DNA of 64,000 nucleotides from Variimorphobacter saccharofermentans (GTDB lineage: Bacteria; Bacillota; Clostridia; Lachnospirales; Lachnospiraceae): positions 1,176,001 to 1,240,000 of the forward strand of contig NZ_JACEGA010000001.1 of NCBI RefSeq assembly GCF_014174405.1. The letters are read 5' to 3'. Shown piece by piece: positions 9,617 to 18,493 of the stretch. The notes under the pieces are model-generated. The model had not been told where the DNA came from. It searched no databases and was given only the letters and a program-made list of their open reading frames with translations. How positions within the stretch are numbered: position 1 is the first letter of the stretch; every line of letters begins with the position of its first letter. The position numbers and the translations under genes are program-made.

Positions 9617-10402
9617 ATGGATATTACACCGTGGGAGAAAGTAAAATTAGCACGAATGCCATTAAGACCTACAGGTCTCGATTATATCAACCGTATATTT
9701 GAAAATTTTCTGGAATTACATGGCGACCGATATTATGGAGAGGACCGAGCAATCGTAGGAGGGATCGCATTCTTCGGAAGTATTCCTGTAACGGTAATTG
9801 CACAGCAAAAAGGAAGAAACACGAAAGAAAATATTGCGAGAAACTTTTCCATGCCTCATCCTGAGGGATATCGTAAAGCATTACGCCTGATGAAACAGGC
9901 GGAGAAATTTCATAGACCTATTATATGCTTTATTGATACACCGGGGGCTTTTTGTGGATTAGGTGCAGAAGAAAGAGGACAGGGAGAAGCTATTGCAACG
10001 AACCTTGCGGAAATGATGATGTTAAAAACACCAATCATATCAATTGTAATCTCTGAGGGAGGTAGCGGTGGAGCTCTTGCTCTTGGTGTGGCAGATAAGG
10101 TATATATGCTGGAGCATTCGATCTACGCAATCCTGTCACCGGAAGGCTTTGCAAGTATCTTATATAAGGATTCCGGTAAAGCAGAGCAGGCTGCAACCGA
10201 TATGAAGCTAACTGCTCAGGATTTATATCAATACGGAATCATAGATGGTATTATTCCGGAGCCACAGGGTGGTGCACACAATGATCATGATAGGATGGCG
10301 GATAACATCAAGGCAGTCATAGAAGCGGACCTACAGGATTTGCTTCAGAAATCGGTGGAGGAGCTGTTAGAAGACCGATACCAGAAGTTTCGTAAGATTT
10401 AA
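9617..10402 (+). CDS. accA: Acetyl-CoA carboxylase carboxyltransferase alpha subunit
   Basis: Starts at ATG 9617 because the in-frame ATG at 9605 overlaps the GGAGG (9608-9612) that serves the later start; 261 aa. Conserved 'LHGDRYYGEDRAIVGG', 'QQKGRN', 'DTPGAFCG' and 'SEGGSGGALALG' mark the alpha subunit. It is the last gene of the fab/acc operon and is followed by a strong inverted repeat. Confidence 0.96.
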   Translation: MDITPWEKVKLARMPLRPTGLDYINRIFENFLELHGDRYYGEDRAIVGGIAFFGSIPVTVIAQQKGRNTKENIARNFSMPHPEGYRKALRLMKQAEKFHRPIICFIDTPGAFCGLGAEERGQGEAIATNLAEMMMLKTPIISIVISEGGSGGALALGVADKVYMLEHSIYAILSPEGFASILYKDSGKAEQAATDMKLTAQDLYQYGIIDGIIPEPQGGAHNDHDRMADNIKAVIEADLQDLLQKSVEELLEDRYQKFRKI

Positions 10403-10417
10403 ACCAGGCAAGATAAG

Positions 10418-10486
10418 GGTCTGTTGCATAATACAAAGGCAGGGATGGTAAGTAATATCCTTGCTGATACATTATTGCAACAGACC
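10418..10486. repeat. Inverted repeat at the end of the fab/acc operon
   Basis: GGTCTGTTGCATAAT (10418-10432) pairs with ATTATTGCAACAGACC (10471-10486) with a single bulged T, and inner GGCAGGGAT/ATCCTTGC blocks extend the stem. There is no T-run, so it is not a classical terminator, although such a stem could slow or end transcription between accA and the convergent C39-like gene. It shares the TTGCAACAGACC end with the element at 3177-3264. Confidence 0.65.
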
Positions 10487-10524
10487 GTTTCACTAAGTTA
10501 TACTGCATAACGTTACATTAGTCG

Positions 10525-11331
10525 CTAAAGAACAGAGGTCGGTTTCACATATACCAGGCTAGAGGTGAAGGTACCGCTTGCGTTTTCTATATAATCCCGG
10601 TATTCTTCGTAATTGATATAATATTGCTTTCCCCAGGATGAGATTCGAAGCATAATCTGGCCGGTGACATCATCCTTTATGATACCGGTAACCATGATAT
10701 AATGCCCATTCACATTCTGCTTAACGGCTTTATAATAATAAGGTTTCATACCGTCCATCTTTTGCGAATCTGTTTCCACATAATCTATTTCACAGCGTTC
10801 ATAAAATGGAATGCCTTTCTTTCCCCACAAATTCGGTGTGTTTGGACCAATTGACAGTATTACAGGAATATCCCGCCGAAGCATTTCTTCTATCATGTCA
10901 TACATATCATAATAGGATAACTTCAGTTTCCAATAAGCCCGAAAATTGTATGAATGAACATCACAATACGTGTTTATGGCATTGGCTAACTTGGGGCCTA
11001 GAACAGCTATAACTCTTTTGGTATTGGTATATCGGTCATTAATGCTTCTCACATAGGCATCATAATTCTTATACTCAATTTTATTGGTGCCAGCAAGAGC
11101 AATCTCAGTTTCAGGATTTCGAAATCTATGGTTATGCAAAGCCAGATATAGGAACATATCTGCGGTTGCGATAGTACCGCATCCGTAGTTATGAAGAATA
11201 GAGTCCTTACTATACCAATTGTCCTTAGAAAACCACATCTGATTGCCGCCATATGAAATTGCGGAATCCTTGATTACTGGAACGTAATCGGATTTTGATA
11301 ATTCAATTGTGATATTATTAATAAATGGCAC
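10525..11331 (-). CDS. C39-like papain-fold protein, uncharacterised
   Basis: The 268-aa protein has a likely catalytic Cys51 in 'NYGCGTIATADMFL', a His in 'VNGHYIMVTGI' (about residue 213) and a downstream 'ISSWGKQYYINYEEY' motif, the order seen in C39-type and other papain-like peptidases. No signal peptide or ABC domains are visible, so it is not a bacteriocin exporter. Convergent with accA and downstream of the ABC-F gene on the same strand. Substrate unknown. Confidence 0.6.
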   Translation of the reverse strand: MPFINNITIELSKSDYVPVIKDSAISYGGNQMWFSKDNWYSKDSILHNYGCGTIATADMFLYLALHNHRFRNPETEIALAGTNKIEYKNYDAYVRSINDRYTNTKRVIAVLGPKLANAINTYCDVHSYNFRAYWKLKLSYYDMYDMIEEMLRRDIPVILSIGPNTPNLWGKKGIPFYERCEIDYVETDSQKMDGMKPYYYKAVKQNVNGHYIMVTGIIKDDVTGQIMLRISSWGKQYYINYEEYRDYIENASGTFTSSLVYVKPTSVL

Positions 11332-11426
11332 AGTATATTCTCCTTTATTTATGTTCTCTATTTATTGTATTCGAAATCGTTCATTATGTTGCAGACTTTC
11401 AAATAGTGTTATGGAGGATAAGTACA

Positions 11427-11488
11427 AAGGGCTGTTCCAATATGATCCGGTACTTCTCGGTATCCCGGATGATATAAGAACAGCCCTT
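11427..11488. repeat. 62-nt hairpin between C39-like gene and ABC-F gene
   Basis: AAGGGCTGTTC pairs with GAACAGCCCTT, and the inner ATATGATCCGG pairs with CCGGATGATAT with one mismatch. It lies just downstream of the minus-strand ABC-F gene and may end its transcript, although no strong T-run follows. Confidence 0.6.
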
Positions 11489-11536
11489 ATGCCTACATGG
11501 TTTATGTGCTTTCCTTATGCAAAGCTAAGTAAAGAA

Positions 11537-13171
11537 TTAATCTTCGTCATCTTCCTTATTAAACAGCATAACCTGTCTTTTTCTTGCCATTTCGTCACTA
11601 TCAAGATACTCATCATAAGTAGTAATCTTATCGATTAAATGTCCGCCCGCAATTTCCATGATACGGTTTGCAGTAGTTTGAATAAACTGATGATCCTGCG
11701 AGGTGAATAGTGCCACACCTGGGAACTTAATCAATCCATTATTTAATGAGGTAATGGACTCCATATCCAGATGGTTGGTTGGTTCATCCAAAATTAATAC
11801 ATTGGCGCCTGCAATCATCATCTTAGAAAGCATAACGCGTACGCGCTCTCCACCGGATAGTACATTAACCTTCTTGGAACCCTCTTCCCCGGCAAATAGC
11901 ATTCTGCCCATAAAGCCACGAACATAGGTTACATCCTTCTCAGGAGAGAAAGGCATCAGAAAATCGACGATGGTTTCGTCACCTTCAAACAGCTTTGTAT
12001 TGTCCTTCGGGAAATAGGATACGTTTGTGGTAATACCCCATTTGTAGGAGCCTTCATCCGGTTCAAGCTCTCCAGCCAGAATACGGAATAAGGTAGTTGT
12101 AGCAAAGGTATTGGGTCCAACAAATGCAATCTTATCCTCACGTCCGACAATAAAGGAGATATTATCGAGGACCTTCACACCATCAATGGTTTTTGATAGA
12201 TTCTCAACAGTAAGCACCTCGTTACCGATCTCACGACTGGGTCTGAAATCGATATATGGATATTTTCTGCTGGAAGGTCTGATATCATCCAGTTCGATCT
12301 TCTCCAGTGCTCTTTTTCTGGAGGTAGCCTGCTTTGATTTGGAGGCATTGGCACTAAATCGCTGAATGAATTCCTGAAGTTCTTTAATTTTCTCTTCTTT
12401 CTTCTTGTTAGCTTCTTTCATCTGCTTAATCATAAGCTGGCTGGACTCATACCAGAAATCGTAATTGCCGGCATAAAGCTGGATCTTAGCATAATCAATA
12501 TCAGCGATATGAGTACATACTTTATTTAAGAAATAGCGGTCATGGGAAACAACGATTACGGTATTTTCAAAATTAATCAGGAATTCCTCAAGCCAACGAA
12601 TGGCTTCCAAATCTAAATGGTTGGTAGGCTCATCGAGTAGAAGAATATCAGGATTACCAAATAAAGCCTGGGCAAGTAATACCTTCACCTTTTCACTACC
12701 ACTGAGTTCACTCATTTTCTTGTAATGAAGCTCTGTATCTATTCCTAAACCATTCAGCAGGGATGCTGCATTTGCTTCTGCTTCCCAGCCGTCCATAGAA
12801 GCAAACTCTGCTTCTAATTCACTTGCACGGATACCATCTTCTTCGGTAAAGTCTTCTTTCGCATAGATAACATCTTTTTCCTTCATGATATCATAGAGGC
12901 GCTTATTACCCATGATAACTGTTTCAAGTACTTCATATGCGTCATACTTGAAGTGATCCTGCTGTAGGAAGGATAAGCGCTGTCCGGGAGTAATGATGAT
13001 TTCTCCCTTTGTAGGTTCTATTTGTCCGTTTAATATTTTAAGAAAGGTTGATTTGCCGGCACCATTTGCACCGATTAAACCATAGCAATTGCCCTCGGTA
13101 AACTTAATATTTACATCTTCGAACAACGCCTTCTTTCCAATTCTTAGGGTTACGTTACTAGCCTGTATCAT
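11537..13171 (-). CDS. ABC-F family ATPase with altered second Walker A
   Basis: A 544-aa soluble protein with two ABC domains joined by a charged linker (about 240-320), the ABC-F layout. These proteins act on the ribosome rather than in transport. NBD1 has a normal Walker A 'GANGAGKST' and 'LLLDEPTNHLDLEA'. NBD2 keeps 'LSGGERVRVMLSK' and 'LILDEPTNHLDME', but its Walker A reads 'GPNTFATTTL', with Thr in place of the invariant Lys. Closest by feel to the YbiT/YkpA group; no antibiotic resistance role can be assigned. GGAGG precedes the start. Confidence 0.85.
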   Translation of the reverse strand: MIQASNVTLRIGKKALFEDVNIKFTEGNCYGLIGANGAGKSTFLKILNGQIEPTKGEIIITPGQRLSFLQQDHFKYDAYEVLETVIMGNKRLYDIMKEKDVIYAKEDFTEEDGIRASELEAEFASMDGWEAEANAASLLNGLGIDTELHYKKMSELSGSEKVKVLLAQALFGNPDILLLDEPTNHLDLEAIRWLEEFLINFENTVIVVSHDRYFLNKVCTHIADIDYAKIQLYAGNYDFWYESSQLMIKQMKEANKKKEEKIKELQEFIQRFSANASKSKQATSRKRALEKIELDDIRPSSRKYPYIDFRPSREIGNEVLTVENLSKTIDGVKVLDNISFIVGREDKIAFVGPNTFATTTLFRILAGELEPDEGSYKWGITTNVSYFPKDNTKLFEGDETIVDFLMPFSPEKDVTYVRGFMGRMLFAGEEGSKKVNVLSGGERVRVMLSKMMIAGANVLILDEPTNHLDMESITSLNNGLIKFPGVALFTSQDHQFIQTTANRIMEIAGGHLIDKITTYDEYLDSDEMARKRQVMLFNKEDDED

Positions 13172-13386
13172 GAAAACCTCCTAAATACTTCAAATTATTA
13201 ACAATCGCCATATCTATTGTATCGTATATTCTTGATTTTGCAAGTATTATTATTATCAAAGCAATCTGGTACTAAAATTATGAAGAATATGCAGAATATT
13301 CATATTTATCTTCACAAATAATTCACTATTCGTTAATATCTTTTACATATTTCCTACTTATAATAAAAATATAAGATCGGTTTAAA

Positions 13387-13458
13387 CGAATTGATAAATC
13401 AATTCGTTAGCAAATTGATAAATCAATTCATTAACAAATTGATAAATCAATTCGTATG
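13387..13458. repeat. Three tandem 24-nt repeats, each palindromic
   Basis: Three adjacent 24-nt units differ at a few positions. Each contains a dyad of the form AATTGAT-AA-ATCAATT. They could be operator sites or simple repeat expansion; three contiguous copies without spacers do not make a CRISPR array. Confidence 0.85.
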
Positions 13459-13552
13459 TAATAATGATAGAAGCCACAGCTGCAATCGCGGTAACTGGCT
13501 TCGACTAATAACAAGTAAAATTCAAATAAATTTTTTTCATTACCCTCCCCTT

Positions 13553-13580
13553 AACAGCCAACTTGAAAAAGTTGGCTGTT
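13553..13580. repeat. 12-bp perfect hairpin
   Basis: AACAGCCAACTT and AAGTTGGCTGTT flank a 4-nt loop. No T-run follows on either strand, so terminator function is uncertain. Confidence 0.6.
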
Positions 13581-13688
13581 CCTCTGTGAACATATTACAT
13601 CACCATGTATCGATACCTGAGACAATTCAGTCATAATTATATGCAAGAAATGTTCAGAAGCAAAATGGTACTAATAGATAGCCATAGA

Positions 13689-13834
13689 CAGTGTCGGAGT
13701 ATTTGCACTCGTCGGTACTTGGGCTCTGACTTTAAGAGACTTATGTACCGTTACGTAGTGCAACTAAGCGAAAGCGGCTTCGCGGCGGATATATCTCCTG
13801 GTCCCATCCTGTCGTATTCTCGGTTGTACACTGT
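13689..13834 (+). ncRNA. Candidate structured RNA leader
   Basis: The block can fold into a branched structure. A closing stem ACAGTGT (13689-13695) pairs with ACACTGT (13828-13834). A long arm pairs TTGCACT/CGT/CGGTAC (13703-13718) with GTACCG/ACG/AGTGCAA (13745-13763). A small arm pairs GCGAA with TTCGC near 13769-13782. It is more GC-rich than its surroundings and ends about 60 nt before the hydrolase start codon. I do not recognise a known riboswitch class. The orientation is assumed from the downstream gene. Confidence 0.35.
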
Positions 13835-13897
13835 GGTTTTCGTTTGACTTTTAAATCCATCTTAGATAGAATGTAAATATGAAATTGGAGGGTAACT

Positions 13898-14830
13898 ATG
13901 GCAATCAACAAAGCAATGAGAATTGCATTAAAAGCATTGTCCTATCCGGATTTGGATGTAAAGAAGAATTATAAGCTGCACCGTCAAATGACGAATGTCG
14001 CTCATCCATATATAAAACCGAAATATGAAATGTGGGATCACAAGGTATCCGTAGGAGATTACGATATCCCGGTGAGGGTATTTTTTCCACCGGAAAGCGA
14101 CGCAGACAATCGGGTACTGGTGTTTTTTCATGGCGGAGGCTGGGTAATCGGTAATATTGATAGCTATACAACGGTTTGCTCGAATATGGCGAATATGACC
14201 GGTCATATAGTGGTATCAGTGGATTACCGTTTGGCTCCGGAATATAAGTTTCCTACTGCACCGGAAGATTGTTATGCAGTAACCAAGGCTATTTTTGAAA
14301 ATGCAGATACCTTTGGTGTTGAGAAAAAGAATATTACATTAATAGGAGATAGTGCAGGAGGGAATCTGGCAGCGGTAGTCTCCATCATGGCAAGAGATCG
14401 TGGAGAGTTTATGCCCTCCAGACAGATATTATTATATCCATCTACGGACAGTGATCATAGTCAAACCTCCCCTTATGAATCGGTAAGGGAGAATGGAACG
14501 GATTTCTTACTGACCACCAAACGTATTTGTGACTTTATTGATCTATATAAGAGCAGTGATGAGGATTTGTCAAATCCTTATTTAGCACCAATCCTATCAA
14601 AGGATTTGTCAAACCAACCCAGAACCTTGATAATCACAGCACAATATGATCCTCTTAGGGATGAAGGAGAAGCATACGGTAAGAAGCTCTATGCTTTTGG
14701 AAATGAAGCAGAGGTATATCGTATGAAGGATGCACTCCATGGATTTATTTCCCTGCCAAAGCATTTTGTACATGTAAAACGAAGCTATGAATTAATTAAT
14801 CAGTTTTTGAACAACGAGAGTAGTAATTAA
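13898..14830 (+). CDS. Alpha/beta hydrolase of the HSL/acetyl-esterase type
   Basis: A 310-aa cytoplasmic esterase-like protein. The oxyanion motif HGGGW is at 78-82, the nucleophile Ser152 in 'GDSAGGNLAAV', the acid in 'YDPLRDEGEAY' and the His in 'DALHGFI', which is the hormone-sensitive-lipase family order. TTGGAGGG stands before the ATG. It is followed by an acyltransferase-like gene and a DUF6320-like gene, suggesting work on acyl or alcohol esters; the substrate is unknown. Confidence 0.85.
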   Translation: MAINKAMRIALKALSYPDLDVKKNYKLHRQMTNVAHPYIKPKYEMWDHKVSVGDYDIPVRVFFPPESDADNRVLVFFHGGGWVIGNIDSYTTVCSNMANMTGHIVVSVDYRLAPEYKFPTAPEDCYAVTKAIFENADTFGVEKKNITLIGDSAGGNLAAVVSIMARDRGEFMPSRQILLYPSTDSDHSQTSPYESVRENGTDFLLTTKRICDFIDLYKSSDEDLSNPYLAPILSKDLSNQPRTLIITAQYDPLRDEGEAYGKKLYAFGNEAEVYRMKDALHGFISLPKHFVHVKRSYELINQFLNNESSN

Positions 14831-14924
14831 CCTGAAGAAATATCTGGATAAAAACGTTACATATAATATAGAAGACTAACATGAGGCGAGAAAAGAATTC
14901 CATCGGAAAGGGAGTAAGAGACAT

Positions 14925-16193
14925 ATGAGAAAAAGAAAACCGATCGAATGGGCCAAGCTGGATAATGCCGCGAAAATTTTCCCTCCCACAACCAATGAAA
15001 TTGATACCAAGGTATTTCGATTTGTTTGTGAATTAAAGGAGGAAGTAGATAAAGAGATATTACAATCTGCATTGGATAAGACCCTGCCATTATTTCCGAT
15101 GTATCAAACAATCCTTCGCAGAGGTGTATTCTGGTACTATTTTGAACAGACCGATTTAAAGCCAGAAGTAGTAGAAGAGAATAAACTTCCCTGCAGTATG
15201 TTATACCGCCAAAACCGTAGAAATTTATTATTTGAGGTATCCTATTTTCATAATAGAATTAATCTGGAGATGTACCATGCTGTTACGGATGGAACTGGTG
15301 CGCTTAGCTTTCTTAAAACGTTGATTTATTACTATCTTACGATGAAACACAGTTCGGATTTTACCGAGAAGCTTCCAAACTTGGATTATGATGCCTCTTT
15401 TACACAGAGAATGGATGACAGTTATCTGAAATATTACGACGGGGATAAAAGAATTAATAAAGTAAAGCTTACGAAAGCGTATCATATTACAGGCAGACGA
15501 TCCATAGATAACCGGATGAAGGTAATAGAAGGAGAAATGCCCGTTAAGCAGGTTCTGGAGCTGGCACATCAATATAATACAACGCTTACGATATACTTAA
15601 CTGCCTTGTTTTTTATGGCTATTTACCAGGACATGCCTGCCAGACAAAGGAAATATCCTGTTGTATTAACAGTTCCTGTCAATCTTCGCTCGTTTTTTCC
15701 CTCTGTAACCGCTCGTAATTTCTTTGCGGCTGTTAATATCCGCTATCACTTCGGCAATCAATCTAACCGCTTGGAGGATGTAATTGCTTCCGTCAAGGAA
15801 TCCTTTGAACGGGAGTTGACAGAGGAAAAGCTGAGAAAGCATCTGAATCGATTATCTGCCTTGGAGCATAATGCGTTCACGCGGGTGGTTCCATTGGTGC
15901 TTAAGGATTATGTATTACGCTTTGCCAATTATTTGAGTGATAGAGGTATAACAGCATCTATTTCTAATGTAGGTAAGGTGACGATATCGAAGGAGCTGGC
16001 TCCGTATATTCAGCTCTTTGATTGCTTTACCAGTGTAAGAAGACCACAGATTTGCATGTGCTCATTCGGAGAAAGCCTGGTAGTCAGCTTTACTTCTCCT
16101 TTTACTGGTACGGATATTCAAAAGAACTTTTTCCGTATGCTGACGAAGGAAGGGGTATCGATTGCAGTAGCCGCTAATATTAAGGATATATGA
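14925..16193 (+). CDS. Condensation-domain-like alcohol acyltransferase
   Basis: This 422-aa protein carries the HxxxD active-site motif as 'MYHAVTDGTGAL', His118 and Asp122, inside a CoA-acyltransferase (BAHD/condensation-like) fold. It resembles alcohol acetyltransferases and wax-ester-synthase relatives. The N-terminus 'WAKLDNAAKIFPP' is characteristic of the clostridial group. It lies 94 nt after the hydrolase and 10 nt before the DUF6320-like gene. The acyl donor and acceptor are not known. Confidence 0.75.
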   Translation: MRKRKPIEWAKLDNAAKIFPPTTNEIDTKVFRFVCELKEEVDKEILQSALDKTLPLFPMYQTILRRGVFWYYFEQTDLKPEVVEENKLPCSMLYRQNRRNLLFEVSYFHNRINLEMYHAVTDGTGALSFLKTLIYYYLTMKHSSDFTEKLPNLDYDASFTQRMDDSYLKYYDGDKRINKVKLTKAYHITGRRSIDNRMKVIEGEMPVKQVLELAHQYNTTLTIYLTALFFMAIYQDMPARQRKYPVVLTVPVNLRSFFPSVTARNFFAAVNIRYHFGNQSNRLEDVIASVKESFERELTEEKLRKHLNRLSALEHNAFTRVVPLVLKDYVLRFANYLSDRGITASISNVGKVTISKELAPYIQLFDCFTSVRRPQICMCSFGESLVVSFTSPFTGTDIQKNFFRMLTKEGVSIAVAANIKDI

Positions 16194-16203
16194 TAGGAGT
16201 GAT

Positions 16204-16872
16204 ATGATGCTATATTGCGATAATTGTAAGGTTTCCTTGAAAGGGAAACATCAGGTATGTCCATTATGCGGAGGTATCATTCAAAATAATGAAGATGTCA
16301 CGGAGGATGTATTTCCGAATATTCCAACTATCTATCAGGAATTCAATATGTTTATCCGTGTTATGATATTAATCTCCATTGCAGCCATCATTATCAGCTT
16401 TGCAGTTAATATTATCTTTACCAGAGACTCCAGATGGTCATTATTGGTGGCGGCAGCCATAGCCTGTATGTGGTTAAGTATGTTCTTTATTCTCCGTAAG
16501 AAGAATAATATACCAAAAACGATACTGTGGCAGGTGGTTCTGATCAGTTTATTATCAGTACTCTGGGATTATTCCATTGGGTGGCATGGCTGGTCATTGG
16601 ATTATGTGATTCCCTCGATTTGCTTTGCAGCTATGATCATAATAGCGATTACTGCGAAGCTGTTGAAAATTGGTGTGGGGGATATGATAATTTATTTTTT
16701 ATTGGATGGAATATTTGGGTTTATCCCAATTATTTTCATTATATTTGGTGGCTTGAACGTTCTTTTTCCTTCCGTAATCTGCGTTGCGACCAGTGCAATA
16801 AATCTCTCTGCAATTATTTTGTTTGAAGGAGATAATATAAAGACGGAGCTCAAGAAAAGAATGCATATATAA
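16204..16872 (+). CDS. Zinc-ribbon membrane protein, DUF6320-like
   Basis: A 222-aa protein with an N-terminal zinc ribbon (CDNC ... CPLC, within the first 25 residues) followed by about six hydrophobic segments between residues 50 and 210. It follows the acyltransferase with GGAG 5-8 nt before the start. The same acyltransferase plus zinc-ribbon membrane protein pairing is common in clostridia. Function unknown. Confidence 0.7.
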   Translation: MMLYCDNCKVSLKGKHQVCPLCGGIIQNNEDVTEDVFPNIPTIYQEFNMFIRVMILISIAAIIISFAVNIIFTRDSRWSLLVAAAIACMWLSMFFILRKKNNIPKTILWQVVLISLLSVLWDYSIGWHGWSLDYVIPSICFAAMIIIAITAKLLKIGVGDMIIYFLLDGIFGFIPIIFIIFGGLNVLFPSVICVATSAINLSAIILFEGDNIKTELKKRMHI

Positions 16873-16899
16873 TTTTCTATAAAGAAGGGAAGCTTAAAA

Positions 16900-17574
16900 A
16901 TGAATTCATTTGTCTTAAAACTAATCGCTATCATAACCATGTTAATTGACCACACAGCCGTCGTGTTTGTACCCCATAATACAGTTTTATATATTGTTAT
17001 GCGGAGTATAGGAAGACTGGCTTTCCCGATATTCGTGTTTTTACTTGTGGAGGGATTTTATCATACCAGTGATGTGAAAAAGTATCTAACACGGTTAGGC
17101 ATTTTTGCATTTATATCGGAAATTCCATTTGATCTGGCATTTAATAATGCAGTATTAGAAACAACTCATCAGAATGTATTCTTTACCTTATTCTTAGGAT
17201 TATTATTAATATATATTATGAGTATCGTAGAGGAGAAGTATAAGAAACAAGTCTTTGTTAGCAACTGTATTGATGCAATATTAACGCTGGTATTTTGCAT
17301 TGTAGCGCTGGTATTACGTTGTGATTATCACTTTGCCGGTATATTACTCATTGTTGCCTTCTATCTGTTCCGTGGAAGTAAAGCATTACTCACATTTGCG
17401 TTAGTTCTTGTAACCTTTACGATATTAGGTGATATTAACGTACTTGCAACCTTAGCTATGATACCGATCGCTTTTTATAACGGAGAAAAGGGTAAAAGTG
17501 CAAAATATTTCTTTTACATCTTTTACCCCGCTCATTTACTGGTATTGTTTTTGATATCTTATCTGATATCATAG
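16900..17574 (+). CDS. TraX-family membrane acetyltransferase-like protein
   Basis: A 224-aa polytopic protein with the TraX pattern 'LKLIAIITMLIDH' at the N-terminus, 'IGRLAFPIFVFLLVEGF' next, and an 'EIPFDLAF' motif. TraX acetylates F-pilin in plasmids, while chromosomal clostridial members have unknown targets. It is 27 nt after the DUF6320-like gene and may complete a four-gene ester or acetylation module with the hydrolase and acyltransferase. Confidence 0.85.
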   Translation: MNSFVLKLIAIITMLIDHTAVVFVPHNTVLYIVMRSIGRLAFPIFVFLLVEGFYHTSDVKKYLTRLGIFAFISEIPFDLAFNNAVLETTHQNVFFTLFLGLLLIYIMSIVEEKYKKQVFVSNCIDAILTLVFCIVALVLRCDYHFAGILLIVAFYLFRGSKALLTFALVLVTFTILGDINVLATLAMIPIAFYNGEKGKSAKYFFYIFYPAHLLVLFLISYLIS

Positions 17575-17738
17575 TAATTTTCCCGGCTTGGAACATATCT
17601 GCCGTAGCTGCTGTTAGAATGAGCGCTATCTCCTGATTCATGGGATTTTTCAGGATAATAATATTTTGAATCAAAGTCTTGTACACTGTGAGAGGAAGGA
17701 AAACGATAATAAGTTTTTTTGGTTGGTTCAAAATACAT
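17559..17738 (-). CDS. Possible small Tyr/Ser-rich protein
   Basis: A 59-codon minus-strand frame starts at ATG 17738 with an ideal AGGAGG 7 nt upstream and ends 16 nt inside the 3' end of the TraX gene. The product (MYFEPTKKTYYRFP... to ...SRENYYDIR) is hydrophilic and rich in Tyr and Ser, with no membrane segment or Cys. I do not recognise it. The ribosome binding site is the main support. Confidence 0.45.
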   Translation of the reverse strand: MYFEPTKKTYYRFPSSHSVQDFDSKYYYPEKSHESGDSAHSNSSYGRYVPSRENYYDIR

Positions 17739-17931
17739 GATATAATCCTCCTGAAGGCAAATGATATGAGTGAAATCTTTATGTTATTATTGTTCATCAG
17801 AGAGCAATCTAATATACTTAGAAAATAGCTTTCGCTTTAACACAATCTAACAACATAGCTTATTATTCCATCTTCCATAGAAGTGTTGGAAGGTATCACA
17901 AATTAAATAATCGATAAATCAGGAGACGTTT

Positions 17932-18429
17932 ATGATATCATTAAAAATATCCGACATTAAATTATTTATGGCAAAGCTTTTGGCAAGTTCTTCCTTTGAC
18001 CAGTTTATTCTCCGGGAAATGGAGCTGCAGACATTTACCGTTTTTTCCATATCAGGGCAATTTAATGAAGATTTTTTTACAAACGAGGAATTGGAGGAAC
18101 GGAAAGGAGATCGATGTGTGTTATGGAGCGATGTACGTTCCATAGCATATTCCATGATTAAGGGCAATAAGACGCCGTTGGCTCTAAAGATAATATTTCA
18201 GCTGCCAAGGCAATTATGTGAGGACTTGGTACATCAATCCGGGGGTAAGCTTCGCATGGAGGACATCGGAGGATTATATATAAATCTCAGGTTTGAAAAG
18301 AAGGAGCTTCATATTATAACAGGAACAGCGATAAAGACCTTTACATTGGATAAAACACTGGAACAGGAATGGGATCGTGAAGTGAGATCCTTATTAAAGG
18401 ATCAGGGAGTTGCATTTGAAGAGGAGTAA
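17932..18429 (+). CDS. DUF5721-like protein
   Basis: A 165-aa protein starting 'MISLKISDIKLFMAKLL', like the DUF5721 family that I associate with Lachnospiraceae. It has no membrane segment; the middle 'FSISGQFNEDFF' and the end 'LEQEWDREVRSLL' are family-like. GGAGA precedes the ATG. It is monocistronic here, upstream of the CIRCE-controlled htpG. Function unknown. Confidence 0.65.
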   Translation: MISLKISDIKLFMAKLLASSSFDQFILREMELQTFTVFSISGQFNEDFFTNEELEERKGDRCVLWSDVRSIAYSMIKGNKTPLALKIIFQLPRQLCEDLVHQSGGKLRMEDIGGLYINLRFEKKELHIITGTAIKTFTLDKTLEQEWDREVRSLLKDQGVAFEEE

Positions 18430-18493
18430 TACGATGATGTCCTGTTGGATACCTGATAGAATCGGAGAAGGATGAAAACTGGGTAAACAATTG

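Larger units (their letters stand above)
13172..13897. other. Intergenic region with repeats and a possible structured RNA
   Basis: These 726 nt separate the divergent ABC-F and hydrolase genes. They hold an AT-rich promoter region, three tandem 24-nt repeats (13387-13458), a 12-bp hairpin (13553-13580) and a more GC-rich foldable block (13689-13834). No convincing reading frame was found. Confidence 0.6.

Noticed and set aside
10525..11331. Bacteriocin leader peptidase/transporter
   Set aside because: The Cys/His motifs resemble C39, but no membrane or ABC domain and no precursor peptide gene with a double-glycine leader is nearby.
13387..13458. CRISPR array
   Set aside because: Three directly adjacent 24-nt repeats without spacers and no cas genes.
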